Shown here one piece after another: positions 12,926-22,830 of a DNA stretch of 64,000 nucleotides. The stretch's first letter is position 1, and each line of letters opens with the position of its first letter. This DNA is from Dromiciops gliroides. Its lineage: Eukaryota > Chordata > Mammalia > Microbiotheria > Microbiotheriidae. The stretch lies in NCBI RefSeq assembly GCF_019393635.1, contig NC_057866.1:118558233-118622232 (forward strand), given 5' to 3'. The position numbers were made by a program, and so were the translations under genes. The notes beneath the pieces were generated by a model that did no database searches, was not told the DNA's origin, and was given only the letters and a program-made list of their open reading frames with translations.

Positions 12926-13123
12926 GTAGAGGAATTATGATCCAAAGGATCCTAATGGTTGCTTTAAGAAAATAAGCAGATAAGTATTCATATATGTGAC
13001 CTGAGAGGAAAATTCTGGATGCCTTTGCCTTTTTATCTGCTTCCCCTCCTTCCCGCCAACCCCCCTTCCTCTGCCAAGCATGGGCCAGAGAATACCCTTT
13101 AGTAGTCAAAAGTACCTGTAGAA

Positions 13124-13175
13124 GGGGCAGCTAGGTGGCACAGTGGATAGAGTACTGGCCCTGGAGTCAGGAGGA
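13124..13175 (+). mobile_element. SINE head only (about 51 bp), tailless, with TSD
   Basis: Only the tRNA-like head is present, from GGGGCAGCTAGGTGGCACAG to 'gagtcaggaggacc'. It lacks the core and any A-tail. It is flanked by AAAAGTACCTGTAGAA (13108-13123) and AAAAGTACTGGTAGAA (13178-13193), an imperfect 16-bp direct repeat. L1-type truncation normally removes the 5' end, so loss of the 3' part is unusual. Confidence 0.88.
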
Positions 13176-13495
13176 CCAAAAGTACTGGTAGAATCACTTG
13201 GCTGTCTTGGGTCATAATCCAACATAACATGGCTTTGAAAATATGATTTTCTAAACCCCAGCATTATGGAGTAATTCTTAAGGATGGTATCTTTAGTATT
13301 CCTACATTTTATAGTCCTGAAACCTGGCCTCCTTTCTAGAAAAGGATATTTAATGGGCTTCTCTAGTGTTGTTGTTGCCTAATCCCAAGTTTTAGAGTTT
13401 GATATCCACACTTCTATCCAGAGAATCAGGATTTCCTGAGCAGTGTGCCTCTTAAAGAGAGAAGAGGATCACCTATGCAGCCATATTTTGGGATT

Positions 13496-13545
13496 AGGAG
13501 CAGCAGCAAGGGACTAAAGCCACTCTATGAGGAAGCAAGTGATTA
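13496..13545 (+). repeat. Short segment shared with 33676-33720
   Basis: A 29-base identical stretch (13496-13524: 'aggagcagcagcaaggg', then 'actaaagccact') recurs at 33676-33704. Similarity continues with small gaps through 'ctatgaggaagcaagtga'. No known repeat family is recognised. Confidence 0.85.
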
Positions 13546-13757
13546 GGACTCGCCAAAAACCTCCCGCTCATGGCCAAGTATTATAGTGAATTATTTGGAC
13601 AGTGAAATTCTAAGGGGAAGGAGGATTGTCAGTCCAGCAGTCCAAAGTGTGTTTTCATGATTGGAGCAGTTCAAACTACAAGATGATACTGAATCAGAAC
13701 TTATGGACCCTTGTAGAAAAGAAGGACTCATCAAAGACAGGTGAATATTGTGCTGAT

Positions 13758-13798
13758 GTTTGTGTGTGTGTGTGTGTGTGTGTGTTTGTGTGTGTGTA
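13758..13798. repeat. (TG)n microsatellite
   Basis: About 40 bases of TG repeats with two TTTG interruptions. Confidence 0.92.
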
Positions 13799-15299
13799 CT
13801 CCCGTGAATCATTTATGCCTTTTGTATTTTCTTTTCCGTGAAACATAAACCGTAGCATAATTGATGCATTTGTTACTTTGAGGGCTTGCTTGTGCAGGAG
13901 CTAGAGACACATAGATTTTCCAAAGTAAACTCTAGGTGGAGGCATAAGGAAGTAAAGAGAGAAAGATTTTTAAAGATGGCTACAGGGATTGGATCTAGTC
14001 TGTATGATCCTAGGGCCTGAGATCATTGGTTATAGTTCTGTGTCTTTCTCATTTTGGCAAAATAGACACAATTCCTAAAGGATTGAGATTTTCTATGCTA
14101 AAGAACTGTGCAAGCAAACTACCAAATGAACATTATGTGCCTTAGGCATATGCAAAATCATTAACTCTGGCCATCTAATTTATTTAATAAAAAACAAAAC
14201 CCCCCTCTTAAAAATGATTATTTTAATCACCATTAGAAATGGTCTCAAAAGTAACTTTGGGAATAGAGGAGAGAGACACAAAACGCTCAGATCCTTTGCA
14301 TTCAGTTCATTATTATTCTACTGTGGAAGTTGCAAAACCACAGCCCCAAATAACTAATTAAAATGAGATGGCTATGACCCTAGGAAGTTAGAAATGTTCA
14401 CTAGCCTTTATTGTCTATTATTGAAGTTTAACTCATTTTCATTTGGTCTGGATCCTGAGCACATTTCATTAAGTTGTGCATTATCTTTTGCAAATACTGT
14501 GGCAATGGATGTAGCCTAGAGAAGTGGTAATATGTTTTGCGTATATTTATGATTCACTTATTGCTATCTGTAAACTCTATTACCACCACCAGCTTGAAAT
14601 TCTATTAACATGCTCAGCTGCTCCTTGAAATGTAATTTGTAGCCACAGGAGAGTGATTGACACAATGCCACATGAACCTAGTAAAAATGGCTGAATGTGA
14701 AGCTAACATGGATTCAAGCATACCCAATGTACAATTTGCTCTTAAGGTTTCTTCCCCATGGTCCCCCTCTCTTCTCTTCTCCTACTTCTGGGAGATCAAA
14801 TGCAGACCCTGGCTCAGTACAGTTTTACCTGTTATAAGATAAAAATAATATAGCTACAACCAGGTTTCTTTTATAAATAACTCTGGTGATTTGAATTGTG
14901 TGGATTTGAATAATGCATCATTTTTCAAACAGTAGCTATTCTGTACTGCCTGACCCCCTTCATTAGTCTGCACAGATGTTTCTGTGATGCTTAACAATAC
15001 CACCTTCTTAATATTGCTAGCTAACTTTTGGTTGATATGTATATAGCTTATCTCACTATCTAAACTGTAAGCTTCTTGAGTGAAATATATTTTCTTTCCA
15101 TCTCACACAGGGGCACTCTTTCAAGTTAGTTTCCTAAAATGATATTTTAGTGAAGGTTTTACTTTTGTCCTTATTATCCAAATGGCTCGTTTAACAGGAG
15201 TCATACACAGTCCTTTCATCCCACCTTCTTTTTCTGTCCCTCATCCCCAAAGCTTTCATTAGTATATTTGACAACAATTCACATGAGCCAGGCAAAGTC
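13799..15299. other. Repeat-poor stretch, no gene recognised
   Basis: About 1.5 kb without any repeat family I can name. There is one C-rich patch near 14205. Frames are short and carry no domain. It could be unique or conserved non-coding DNA, which I cannot judge without alignment. Confidence 0.45.
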
Positions 15300-15450
15300 A
15301 TAATTTTATTTTCTCTGTTTTTGAAATAAGAATACAGACTCAGAGAATTTAAATGACTTGCCCACACAGCCAGTAAGTGGCAGAATCGGCACTTGAACCC
15401 GTCTTCTGACTATAGCACCCAGTGTGTTCTCCTACACATACCATACCACC
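15300..15450 (-). repeat. MIR-like SINE (antisense)
   Basis: 'agaatttaaatgacttgccc', 'acacagccagtaagtggcag' and 'cttgaacccgtcttctgact' are the reverse complement of a MIR 5' half. Confidence 0.75.
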
Positions 15451-16194
15451 TCTAAAAACAGGAGCTCAAAAATGCTGTCCCAGAGGGTTTTTTTTACATG
15501 GTATTCTGCTTCGAATATGAAAAGTAGATAAAATATTCCTTCATGTGTCCTTTTCAATGCATAATGTGGAGTCATTGGAAATAGAATGTTAACTATTTTC
15601 ATGGGTATAAATAGAATTCAATCTGACTTCCCTCAAAAACATGACTTTCCTGCTGACCCTTTACTAAATTTCTAATAAGCAGTGAAATGGACAGAATAGG
15701 ACCTATAACACAACTTGGTCCCAATATATCACCTGTGAGTCTTCTTTTTCTTTTTTAGTGATAGACACATTGCTAACTGTTGTTATCTAATTTGCTGTTG
15801 CCAGTAAACATTTACAGAGTAGAGCAGAGTTAAATGACCTTTGGCTCGTCTGTGATGTGGAATGTTAAGGGGGAAAAAGCCCTTGGAAGAATCCAGCTGA
15901 GACCAATCTACACTCTGAAGAAACTGATATTCTAGCAGCACCTATATTTGGTTCAAATAATTTTATTCTCAGGTGAGAATCATACTCTCCTACATATGAG
16001 TTAAAAGAATTCAAGAATTACATCAAACGCTTGCCAGACAAAGCAGGGGACTGTGATCTCCAGGCATTTCTTTTTTTCATGATCTACTTTACAATTTCTT
16101 TCCTCAAATGGCTTTCTATGGATATCTTTTGTTATTGCATTGTCTACATTTCTCCCCTGTATCCCTACCCTTACCTCTCTGTGAGCCATCTTTT
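15451..16194. other. No recognised feature
   Basis: Unique-looking sequence. A 62-codon minus frame at 16001-16189 has no recognisable domain. Confidence 0.4.
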
Positions 16195-17394
16195 ATGAGG
16201 AAATTGAAAAGAAAAAGGTAGAAAAGAAAAAATGCAGGAAAACCAACCAACACGCTGAAAAAAATCTGAAAATATATCCAATGTTCTACACACTCGATCC
16301 CAACTTCTGCAAAGGAGAAGGGCTTGGGAGAGCTATCTTCTCATATCTCTTCTTTGGGGCCAACCTTGGTATTTATAATTTTTCAACATTCAATTTGACT
16401 GTTTTATGGTTATTTTTTTCCTCCAATTATTTTTGTACATTGTTTTTCTGGCTTTGCTTACTTAATTTAGCATTAGTTCATATAAGTCTTTATTCTTTGT
16501 AATCATCATGTTCAACATTTTTAATAGTATGGAAATATTCCGTTGCATTTATGTACTATAATTTGTTTAGCCATTTATCAGTCAATGAGCATCTACTTTG
16601 TTTCTAGTTCTTTGCTACCATAAAAGTGCTGCTATAAGTATTTTATATATAGGGACTTCCTCCTTATCAATGTCCTTCCTGAGATATATCCCTCCTAGTA
16701 AAATCTCTGGATCAAAAGGAATGGATATTTCAGTCATTTTGTTTGCATAATTTCAAATTGCTTTCCAGAATGGCCTAATTTACAACTCCACTAACAATGT
16801 GTTAGTGTGCTGATCTTTTTATAGTTCTTCCCACATTGATTAACACCATCTATTGTCATCTTTCCAGTTTATTAGGTATGAGGCAGAACCTCAGGAATGT
16901 TTAGATTTGTAGTTTTCTTGTTTTTAATAATTTGGACCATTCCTCTATTTGGTTGTTAATAGTTCATAATTCTTCTTTTGAGAATTGTTTGCTCATATAC
17001 CTTAATCTCTTATCAATTGGGGATTGGTGTTTGGTCTTAATATATTTCTGTTAGCTGTCTGAATACATTGGATATATAATTCTTGTCAGATATATTTTTT
17101 TCTTGTTGTTATTTTGTTTTGTTTTTGCAGGGAAATAGGGGTTAAGTGACTTGCCCAGGGTCACACAGCTAGTAAGTATCAAGTGTCTGAGGCCGGATTT
17201 GAACTCAGGTCCTCCTGACTCCAGGGCTGGTGCTCTATCCACTGTGCCACCTAGCTGCACTTTCTTTTCTATTTTTTATGGTATGGTCTTTAACATTCAG
17301 ATCACATATCCATTTTGAGGTTTTTTTGTGGAACATGGTATAAGATGTTGGTCTAAGCCCAATTTCTGTTTGACTATTTTCCATTTTTGCTAAA
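16195..17394 (-). mobile_element. L1 3' part: end of ORF2 and 3' UTR
   Basis: Reading the minus strand from 17394, the codons for KLGLDQHLIP correspond to the L1 ORF2 motif KLKLDPFLTPYTK. Further on, the complement of 'ctgctataagtattttatat' and 'tttagccatttatcagtca' belongs to the ORF2 C-terminal region. The 3' UTR ends near 16195. It is heavily mutated and interrupted by a SINE. It pairs with the inverted piece 17395-18590. Confidence 0.82.
17119..17258 (-). mobile_element. WSINE1-like SINE
   Basis: Complete antisense copy from 'ttttgcagggaaataggggt' to 'tgccacctagctgc', inserted in the L1 ORF2 remnant. The TSD is not clear in the T-rich flank. Confidence 0.92.
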
Positions 17395-18590
17395 AGAAAG
17401 TAATAGAAATGGAATTTTCACTCAAAATAATTAGAGAATACATAAAATATTTGGAAATCAGTGTATTAAAGCAAATTCAATATTTACATATGTTCAATTA
17501 TAAAATATTCCTTAATGACACAAAGAATTGCAATAGTTGAAGGAATATTCAGTCATAGCTGGGCCATGCCAATATAATAAAAATGTCAATAATATAAAAG
17601 TTAATTTATAGTTTTAGTGAACACCAATAAAACTACCAAAAAGATACTTTAGAGAGCTAGACAAGATAATTATAAAAATAATTTGGTGTAATGAAATATC
17701 TAAACTATTGCTGCAAGGATTTTTAGTGTCTTTGCTAGCCACTGCACAAATAAGCTACCATTGTGTACAGACAGACAGGTATACTTCTGTTTATTTATCC
17801 ACTCAAGAATATAGCAGACACCATTAATAGCTGATAGACATGTGGAGCTCACAGTTCCACAGAAGACATACATAAAAGCATATACATAGATATATACAGA
17901 TGTGTACATATGTATATATATATGTATGTGTATATGCATATACATATGTATATATACATACCCATATGCATAGACATACTGATGTATAAGTATACATATA
18001 TGTGTGTATATACATACACACATACTATATATAAATAAATATAAATAAACAAATATGTGTACACATAAATAAATGAATAAAGGAATACACGCACACATAC
18101 ACTTACAGTTTTCTATGTGCCTTGTTAGGATGAAGAGAACGGGATGAATTTTTGAAACTATTCAAATTCCTATGAGTTTTCTATTGTAATCATAAAGTAA
18201 TTGGGGGAATGGAGACATTCAATGTCACCTAACTGAAGGAGACATTCCATGTCACACAGAAAGAGAATGAAATATTATAACAGCGAACATAGCATAAAAT
18301 GGAATTAGTTTTGTGCTCCAGAACATCCACATGTGACAATTTTATGCAAAACACTGGAAAAAGGAATGAAGGGGGAATAGGACCTCCAGAGCTCAAACGA
18401 TGTTATAAAGTAGCAAACATCAAGCTCATTTGATAGTAATTTAAAATAAAAACAAAAACCAGAAAGCAGATCAACAAAATAGACTAGGCAAGAAAAAAAA
18501 TAACTGAGCACAATATCCCATTGTTCAAAAACCATACATTACCTAAGAAAGAGGTACATGAGTAAAATCTCTGTAGCAAAAGAGATATTT
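17395..18590 (+). mobile_element. L1 ORF2 piece, inverted relative to 16195-17394
   Basis: Plus-strand codons read EYIKYLEISVLKQIQYL, NYKIFLND and HANIIKM, matching L1 ORF2 'KYLGIQLTRDVKDLF', 'NYKPLLNEI' and 'RINIVKM'. After unrelated sequence (17690 to about 18340, partly microsatellite) it resumes at 'gaagggggaataggacctcc' (GGI..P, human GGITLPDFKLYYKA). It ends near 18590, just short of the codons where the minus-strand piece begins. Many stops are present. Confidence 0.8.
17885..18090. repeat. (CATA/TATG)n microsatellite
   Basis: About 200 bases of ACATATGTATATATATATG-type sequence ending in ACACATAAATAAATGAATAA. Long open frames over it are products of the repeat. Confidence 0.92.
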
Positions 18591-19049
18591 CAGTATGGGT
18601 CCCAGGCACAGCCTTTAAGCTTGTTTGTGCATCTTATCACAAGGTGAAGGCTGGTGGAGAGCCATGCTAAGCACCCTCAGGATTGGTTTCTCCTTTGCTG
18701 GGCCTCCTGTTTTCTTGTACTGTGAATTCAGCTGTAATTGGTCTACCATTAGCTTTTATTTTTTTTCTTTTGGAGTTGATAGTGATTGGAGAAATTATCT
18801 GGTTTTCTCCATAGTTTTCCCCTTCTTGGTCATGTGATCATACAGCTTCCTCAGTTTCTTCTTTTTCTGCCTGGAGGCCTGGAAGCCTGGAAGTAAAAGG
18901 AATCAACTCCTCCCAGAGCCTTCCTTTATAGAGGACTCAGAACATAGCAAATAAGTCTCCATTTTCCATCAGCAGTTCTGCTTGATTTCCACTCCAGAGA
19001 GCGTCATACCTCCTGGTGATCCCCTCCCCTCCTCATTTTCAGCTTCCTT
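18591..19049. other. No recognised feature
   Basis: Includes 'ctggaggcctggaagcctgg', a small internal duplication near 18870. I can support no gene or repeat family. Confidence 0.4.
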
Positions 19050-19185
19050 TTGTGTGTGTCTTATTTTTTCCTAGTAAATTGCAAGCTTCTTGAGGGCAAG
19101 GACTATCTTTTTCTTATTTGTCTCCTCATTTAAGCATAGTGGCTGGCAGTAGTAGGTGCTTAATGTTAATGAATTGAATTAAATT
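19050..19185 (+). repeat. L2 3' end
   Basis: 'attgcaagcttcttgagggc', 'aaggactatctttttcttat' and 'agtaggtgcttaatgttaat' mark the L2 terminus. Confidence 0.7.
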
Positions 19186-19244
19186 GAAAAAAAAAACAAT
19201 AATAGTGTTTAACTATTGGTCATTTCCAGAATCCGGGCCCTGTG

Positions 19245-19445
19245 ATTCTTTGATTCTTTTTCTTTTCTTTTCTTTTTTTCTTTTTCTTTTTTTTTCTTTC
19301 TTTTTTTGTTTACAGGGCAGTGAGGGTTAAGTGACTTGCCCAGAGTCATACAGATATTAAGTGCCAAGTGTCTGAGGCTGCAACTGAACTCAGGTCCTCC
19401 TGAATCCAGGGTTGGTGCTTTATCCACTGTGCTACCTAGCTGCCC
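19245..19445 (-). mobile_element. WSINE1-like SINE with expanded (TTTTC)n tail
   Basis: The core and head (19312-19445) end in 'gctacctagctgccc'. The A-tail side has expanded into about 65 bases of TTTTC/TTTC units (AAAAG on the element strand). Confidence 0.9.
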
Positions 19446-19479
19446 AGTTCTGTACTATTGGTAAACAAAAGATGTATCT

Positions 19480-20165
19480 AAAACAGGTGTCATGAAGCTT
19501 CAGCTCTTCTGGTTACTGAAGGCAAAGGTATTAGGCCGGACCATTTGCCTTCCTCAACTTTGGCATGAACCCCTAATACACGGGGAGACGGATTTTTATA
19601 CAGTAAAATCAATCAAATAAGGCCAATTAATTAAAAGGAAACAATCAACCATGATACAACATTAAGTAATCTGATTTCTAATTGGCGGAAAGATTAGGGA
19701 CTTTCCAAGTTGGGAGGGGGAGAGTGAACAGATGCAATTCCTTGAAATCAGAAAAAGAGGTATCTGAACAATGACAGGAAGATGGAAACAACTGATTCAT
19801 AAATATGGGGCTAGTTTTCAGATAAGACATACAGGTTGCTTGAAATATATAATTGTGAGAAAACTTCCATAAATCTTAGTGTCTGACTGGATTTCTGATC
19901 AACATAACCTACATCCTTAGTGAAGGGTCTCTAAGGAACAAGTAGCGGTCATCCAAGTTTCTAGCCATGCAGGGCTAGGTTTAACAACGCAATAAAGCTT
20001 TCTCACATGATTCCCACAGTTGAATAAAGTTTTCTCACGAGACAGAAATTGGACTAGACCCATAATTGAATAGAAAGGGAACTGAGCTAGCTCCAGAATT
20101 GAGTCACAAGATGGAGTCAGTGTGTTTCACTCAATTCACACTACCACTTGGTATTCTAATTCCCT
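19480..20165 (+). other. Possible LTR-like repeat, unassigned
   Basis: No SINE or LINE signature fits. AATAAAG occurs twice (19991 and 20023) in a tandem pair of about 32-bp units ('aataaagctttctcac' and 'aataaagttttctcac'), as can happen in the 3' part of an LTR. Ends and TSD could not be fixed. An old retroviral LTR fragment is one explanation, and unique DNA is the alternative. Confidence 0.3.
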
Positions 20166-20344
20166 CAACGTTACTGAATAACTCAGTTAAGATATAATTC
20201 CAACAAAGTTGATTATTTTATTTTCCTACACACAACAGAGTAATCCAGAAAATTCAAAGGGGGACGAAAGAGGCATATTGAAAGCATTAAGAAATGATAA
20301 CTGAAAAACAAAGGCAGTATTATGCTGCATATTATTAGTACATT

Positions 20345-20945
20345 GTTGAATCTCATAATCTCTGAGTTGGAAGAGACTTCACGGGTTATCTAATCTGACT
20401 GATAGAGAAAAGGACTTCTCATTATAACCTATTCAACATACAATCATCTAGGGGCAACTAGGTAGCACAGTGGATAAAGCACTGGCCCTGGATTTAGGAG
20501 GACCTGAGTTCATATCTGACCTCAAACACTTGACACTTACTAGCTGTGTGACCCTGAGCAAGTCACTTAACCCTCATTGCCCTGCAAAAACAAACAAACA
20601 AACAGTCATCTAGCCTTTGCTTGAAGATGTCCAGTTAAGGAGACCCCACTATCCCATGAGACAACCTGCTCTATTTTTGGACAGCTCTAGTTTTTCCTTA
20701 TATCAAACCTAATTCTGTCTCTACAAAATTTCTACCCAGTACTCCTAGTTCTGCCTGGAGGCAAGCAGAAAAAGTATAATCTCTCATCATAGGAGGGCTT
20801 CATCATGGCTTTTCCAATACTTGAAAAGACCTATCATGTCTCCATCAGAATTCCCTTCCCTCGGTTAAAAGCCCCAGTCCCTTCAGTCCTCATATGGCAT
20901 CCAATTTAGGCTCTTTACCATTTTGGTTGTTAGCACATCAATTTA
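20345..20945 (-). mobile_element. L3/CR1-like LINE 3' end
   Basis: Antisense order 'tctagcctttgcttgaagat', 'ttggacagctctagtttttc', 'atcaaacctaattctgtctc', 'tacttgaaaagacctatcat' and 'cagtcccttcagtcctcata' matches the CR1/L3 ORF2 C-terminal coding end. A SINE splits it at 20451. Confidence 0.7.
20451..20601 (+). mobile_element. WSINE1-like SINE with (CAAA)n tail
   Basis: Complete sense copy with head GGGGCAACTAGGTAGCACAG and a CAAACAAACAAA tail. The TSD CAATCATCTA (20441-20450) and CAGTCATCTA (20603-20612) differ at one base. Confidence 0.93.
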
Positions 20946-21229
20946 CTACCTAAAATTCAATAACATATGTTTTTAATGATGAACCAGATTCATCAAGACA
21001 AAATTAAATGATGTTTGATATACTCTGTTTAAAGTATATGCTTGATTTACATTTCCATTTAGCATGGGAGGTTAGCACAGCATCATGGAAAAAAATTGGA
21101 CTAGAACTGAGAAGAAAGATTCAAGTCATTGTTCTACCATATACAAGATATGTGATTTTTTAAAAATCCAAGATGTTAAGAACCTTCCCCTCAAAAACTA
21201 CCTTGTACCTGTTTTGAATGCACTTACTG

Positions 21230-21375
21230 CGTATTGTGATGCATTATAGTCACATGTATGTTTTTCATAACTCCAACTACATTATAAGTTTCATAAAATC
21301 AGGGATGGAATCTATTTAAACATTGTGTCTTGGTGGTATCCTCATTTTAACAAATATTAATTGAATTAAATTGAT
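21230..21375 (+). repeat. L2 3' end (degenerate)
   Basis: 'acattataagtttcataaaa', 'tcagggatggaatctattta' and 'caaatattaattgaattaaa' follow the L2 terminus loosely. Confidence 0.45.
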
Positions 21376-21639
21376 GAGATGAGCTTGAGTTATCTGAAAT
21401 AACTCATGTTTCTAAAATTCCAAAAAAATGAAATGCTATTGTTCTTTTCTGCTGCATCTTTTTCTTCCATAATAGAATTATCAGGAGGTTGGCATGTTCT
21501 ATAATCATAGAATTTATCGAAAGGTCAACTTGTCCTCTGCTTCAATCAATCAAGATTATACTGAATTTTTCCATACTGCCATACTTCTTTTATTTTCCCA
21601 TTCTAGCAAACTCATTATTCTGTCTACCTCCCACCCCAG

Positions 21640-22650
21640 CCCTGCTCCTTCATTCTAACTCCCCTATTACCATCAAGGGTACCACCATCCTTCTAGTCAC
21701 TAGGAATCTTGACTTAGGTATCTCCATCTATTCCTCAGTCCCTCTCACCTTGACTCTCCCCTACTACAGCCCCATCATATCCAATCAATTGATAAGTCCT
21801 GTCTTTTCTAACTTCATGTTATCTCTTTTATAAGCCCCCCTTTTTCTCTTCTGATACTCTTACCATCATGGTACAGACCCTTATCACCTCATGATTGAAC
21901 TAGTAAGACAACCTACTGGTTAGTTACCCTACTGTAAGTCTCTCCCCTCTCCCAATTCTCAACTCAGTTGTCAAAGGATTTTTCTAAGGTGCAAATCTTA
22001 CCATGCCATCCCTATATTCAATCACCTTCAGTGGCTTCTTATTGCCTCTAGGATCAAACATAAATTCTTGTTTGACCTACAAGCCCTCCATAACCTGATT
22101 CCTTTCTACTTTTCTAGTCCTGATATCTATCTTGCCACTGGATCCAGATGGCTCTGGAGGAGAGAGTAAGGTTGGTGACCTCACTTAAAATTCAGTTCCG
22201 TGCAAGATGATGTCATAGTCCTCTTCGAGCATGAAGAACAACTTTTACAGTTTTCTTACACTTTATCTCTGCCCACCCCTTTCCCTCATTCTCTGCCAGA
22301 CAGTAACATTCTGTCATCCTCTGACTGAGAGCATTTTCACTGGCTGCCTCCTATGCCTCAAACTTTTACCTCAACCCCACCTCCTGCCTTCCCTAGCTTC
22401 CTTTAAATCTTAACTAATATCTCACCTGTTAAATGAAGCCTTTCATAATTCCCCTTAATGCTTAATGTCTTCCTTCTGTTGATTATTTTCAATTTATCCA
22501 GGCTATATCTTAATGATATGTAATTGTTTCCATGTTATCTCTCCCATTAGAGAAGAGAGACTGTCTTTTGGCTCTCTTCATATCCCTAGCACCTTGTACA
22601 ATGCCAGGAACCTTATAATAAACACTAGTTGACTGTCTGATTCTTTTTTA
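21640..22650 (+). repeat. L2, 3' portion, about 1 kb
   Basis: 'accaccatccttctagtcac', 'ttcagtggcttcttattgcc', 'aggatcaaacataaattctt', 'atctctcccattagagaaga' and 'gcaccttgtacaatgccagg' are L2 landmarks in order. A piece of another repeat is inserted at 22116-22243. Confidence 0.82.
22116..22243 (+). repeat. Tail module of a composite SINE
   Basis: 'cttgccactggatccagatg', 'gctctggaggagagagtaag', 'atgatgtcatagtcctcttc' and 'gagcatgaagaacaac' recur at 43560-43735 and, antisense, at 42197-42371. It interrupts the L2. Confidence 0.8.
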
Positions 22651-22675
22651 GAAGTCTCCAGAAAATTTACTATAT

Positions 22676-22830
22676 CATAAGATCATAGATTTAGAACTTG
22701 GAGAGACCTTAGAAGTCATCTAGTCTAACCCCTTATTTTATAAATGAGGAAACAGTAGGCTTGAGGTGTTAATTGGCCACAACAGGTAGTAAATAACAGG
22801 ATTTGAACAGAAGTCCCCTGATCCAGTGGT
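22676..22830 (-). repeat. MIR-related SINE
   Basis: 'agaccttagaagtcatctag', 'aaccccttattttataaatg', 'aggaaacagtaggcttgagg' and 'aggatttgaacagaagtccc' match the antisense order seen at 866-1290 and 38505-38680. Confidence 0.65.

Noticed and set aside
17700-18098. 132-codon minus frame and overlapping frames
   Set aside because: They lie over a CATA/TATG microsatellite. The Tyr/Ile/Cys/His-rich peptide comes from the repeat.
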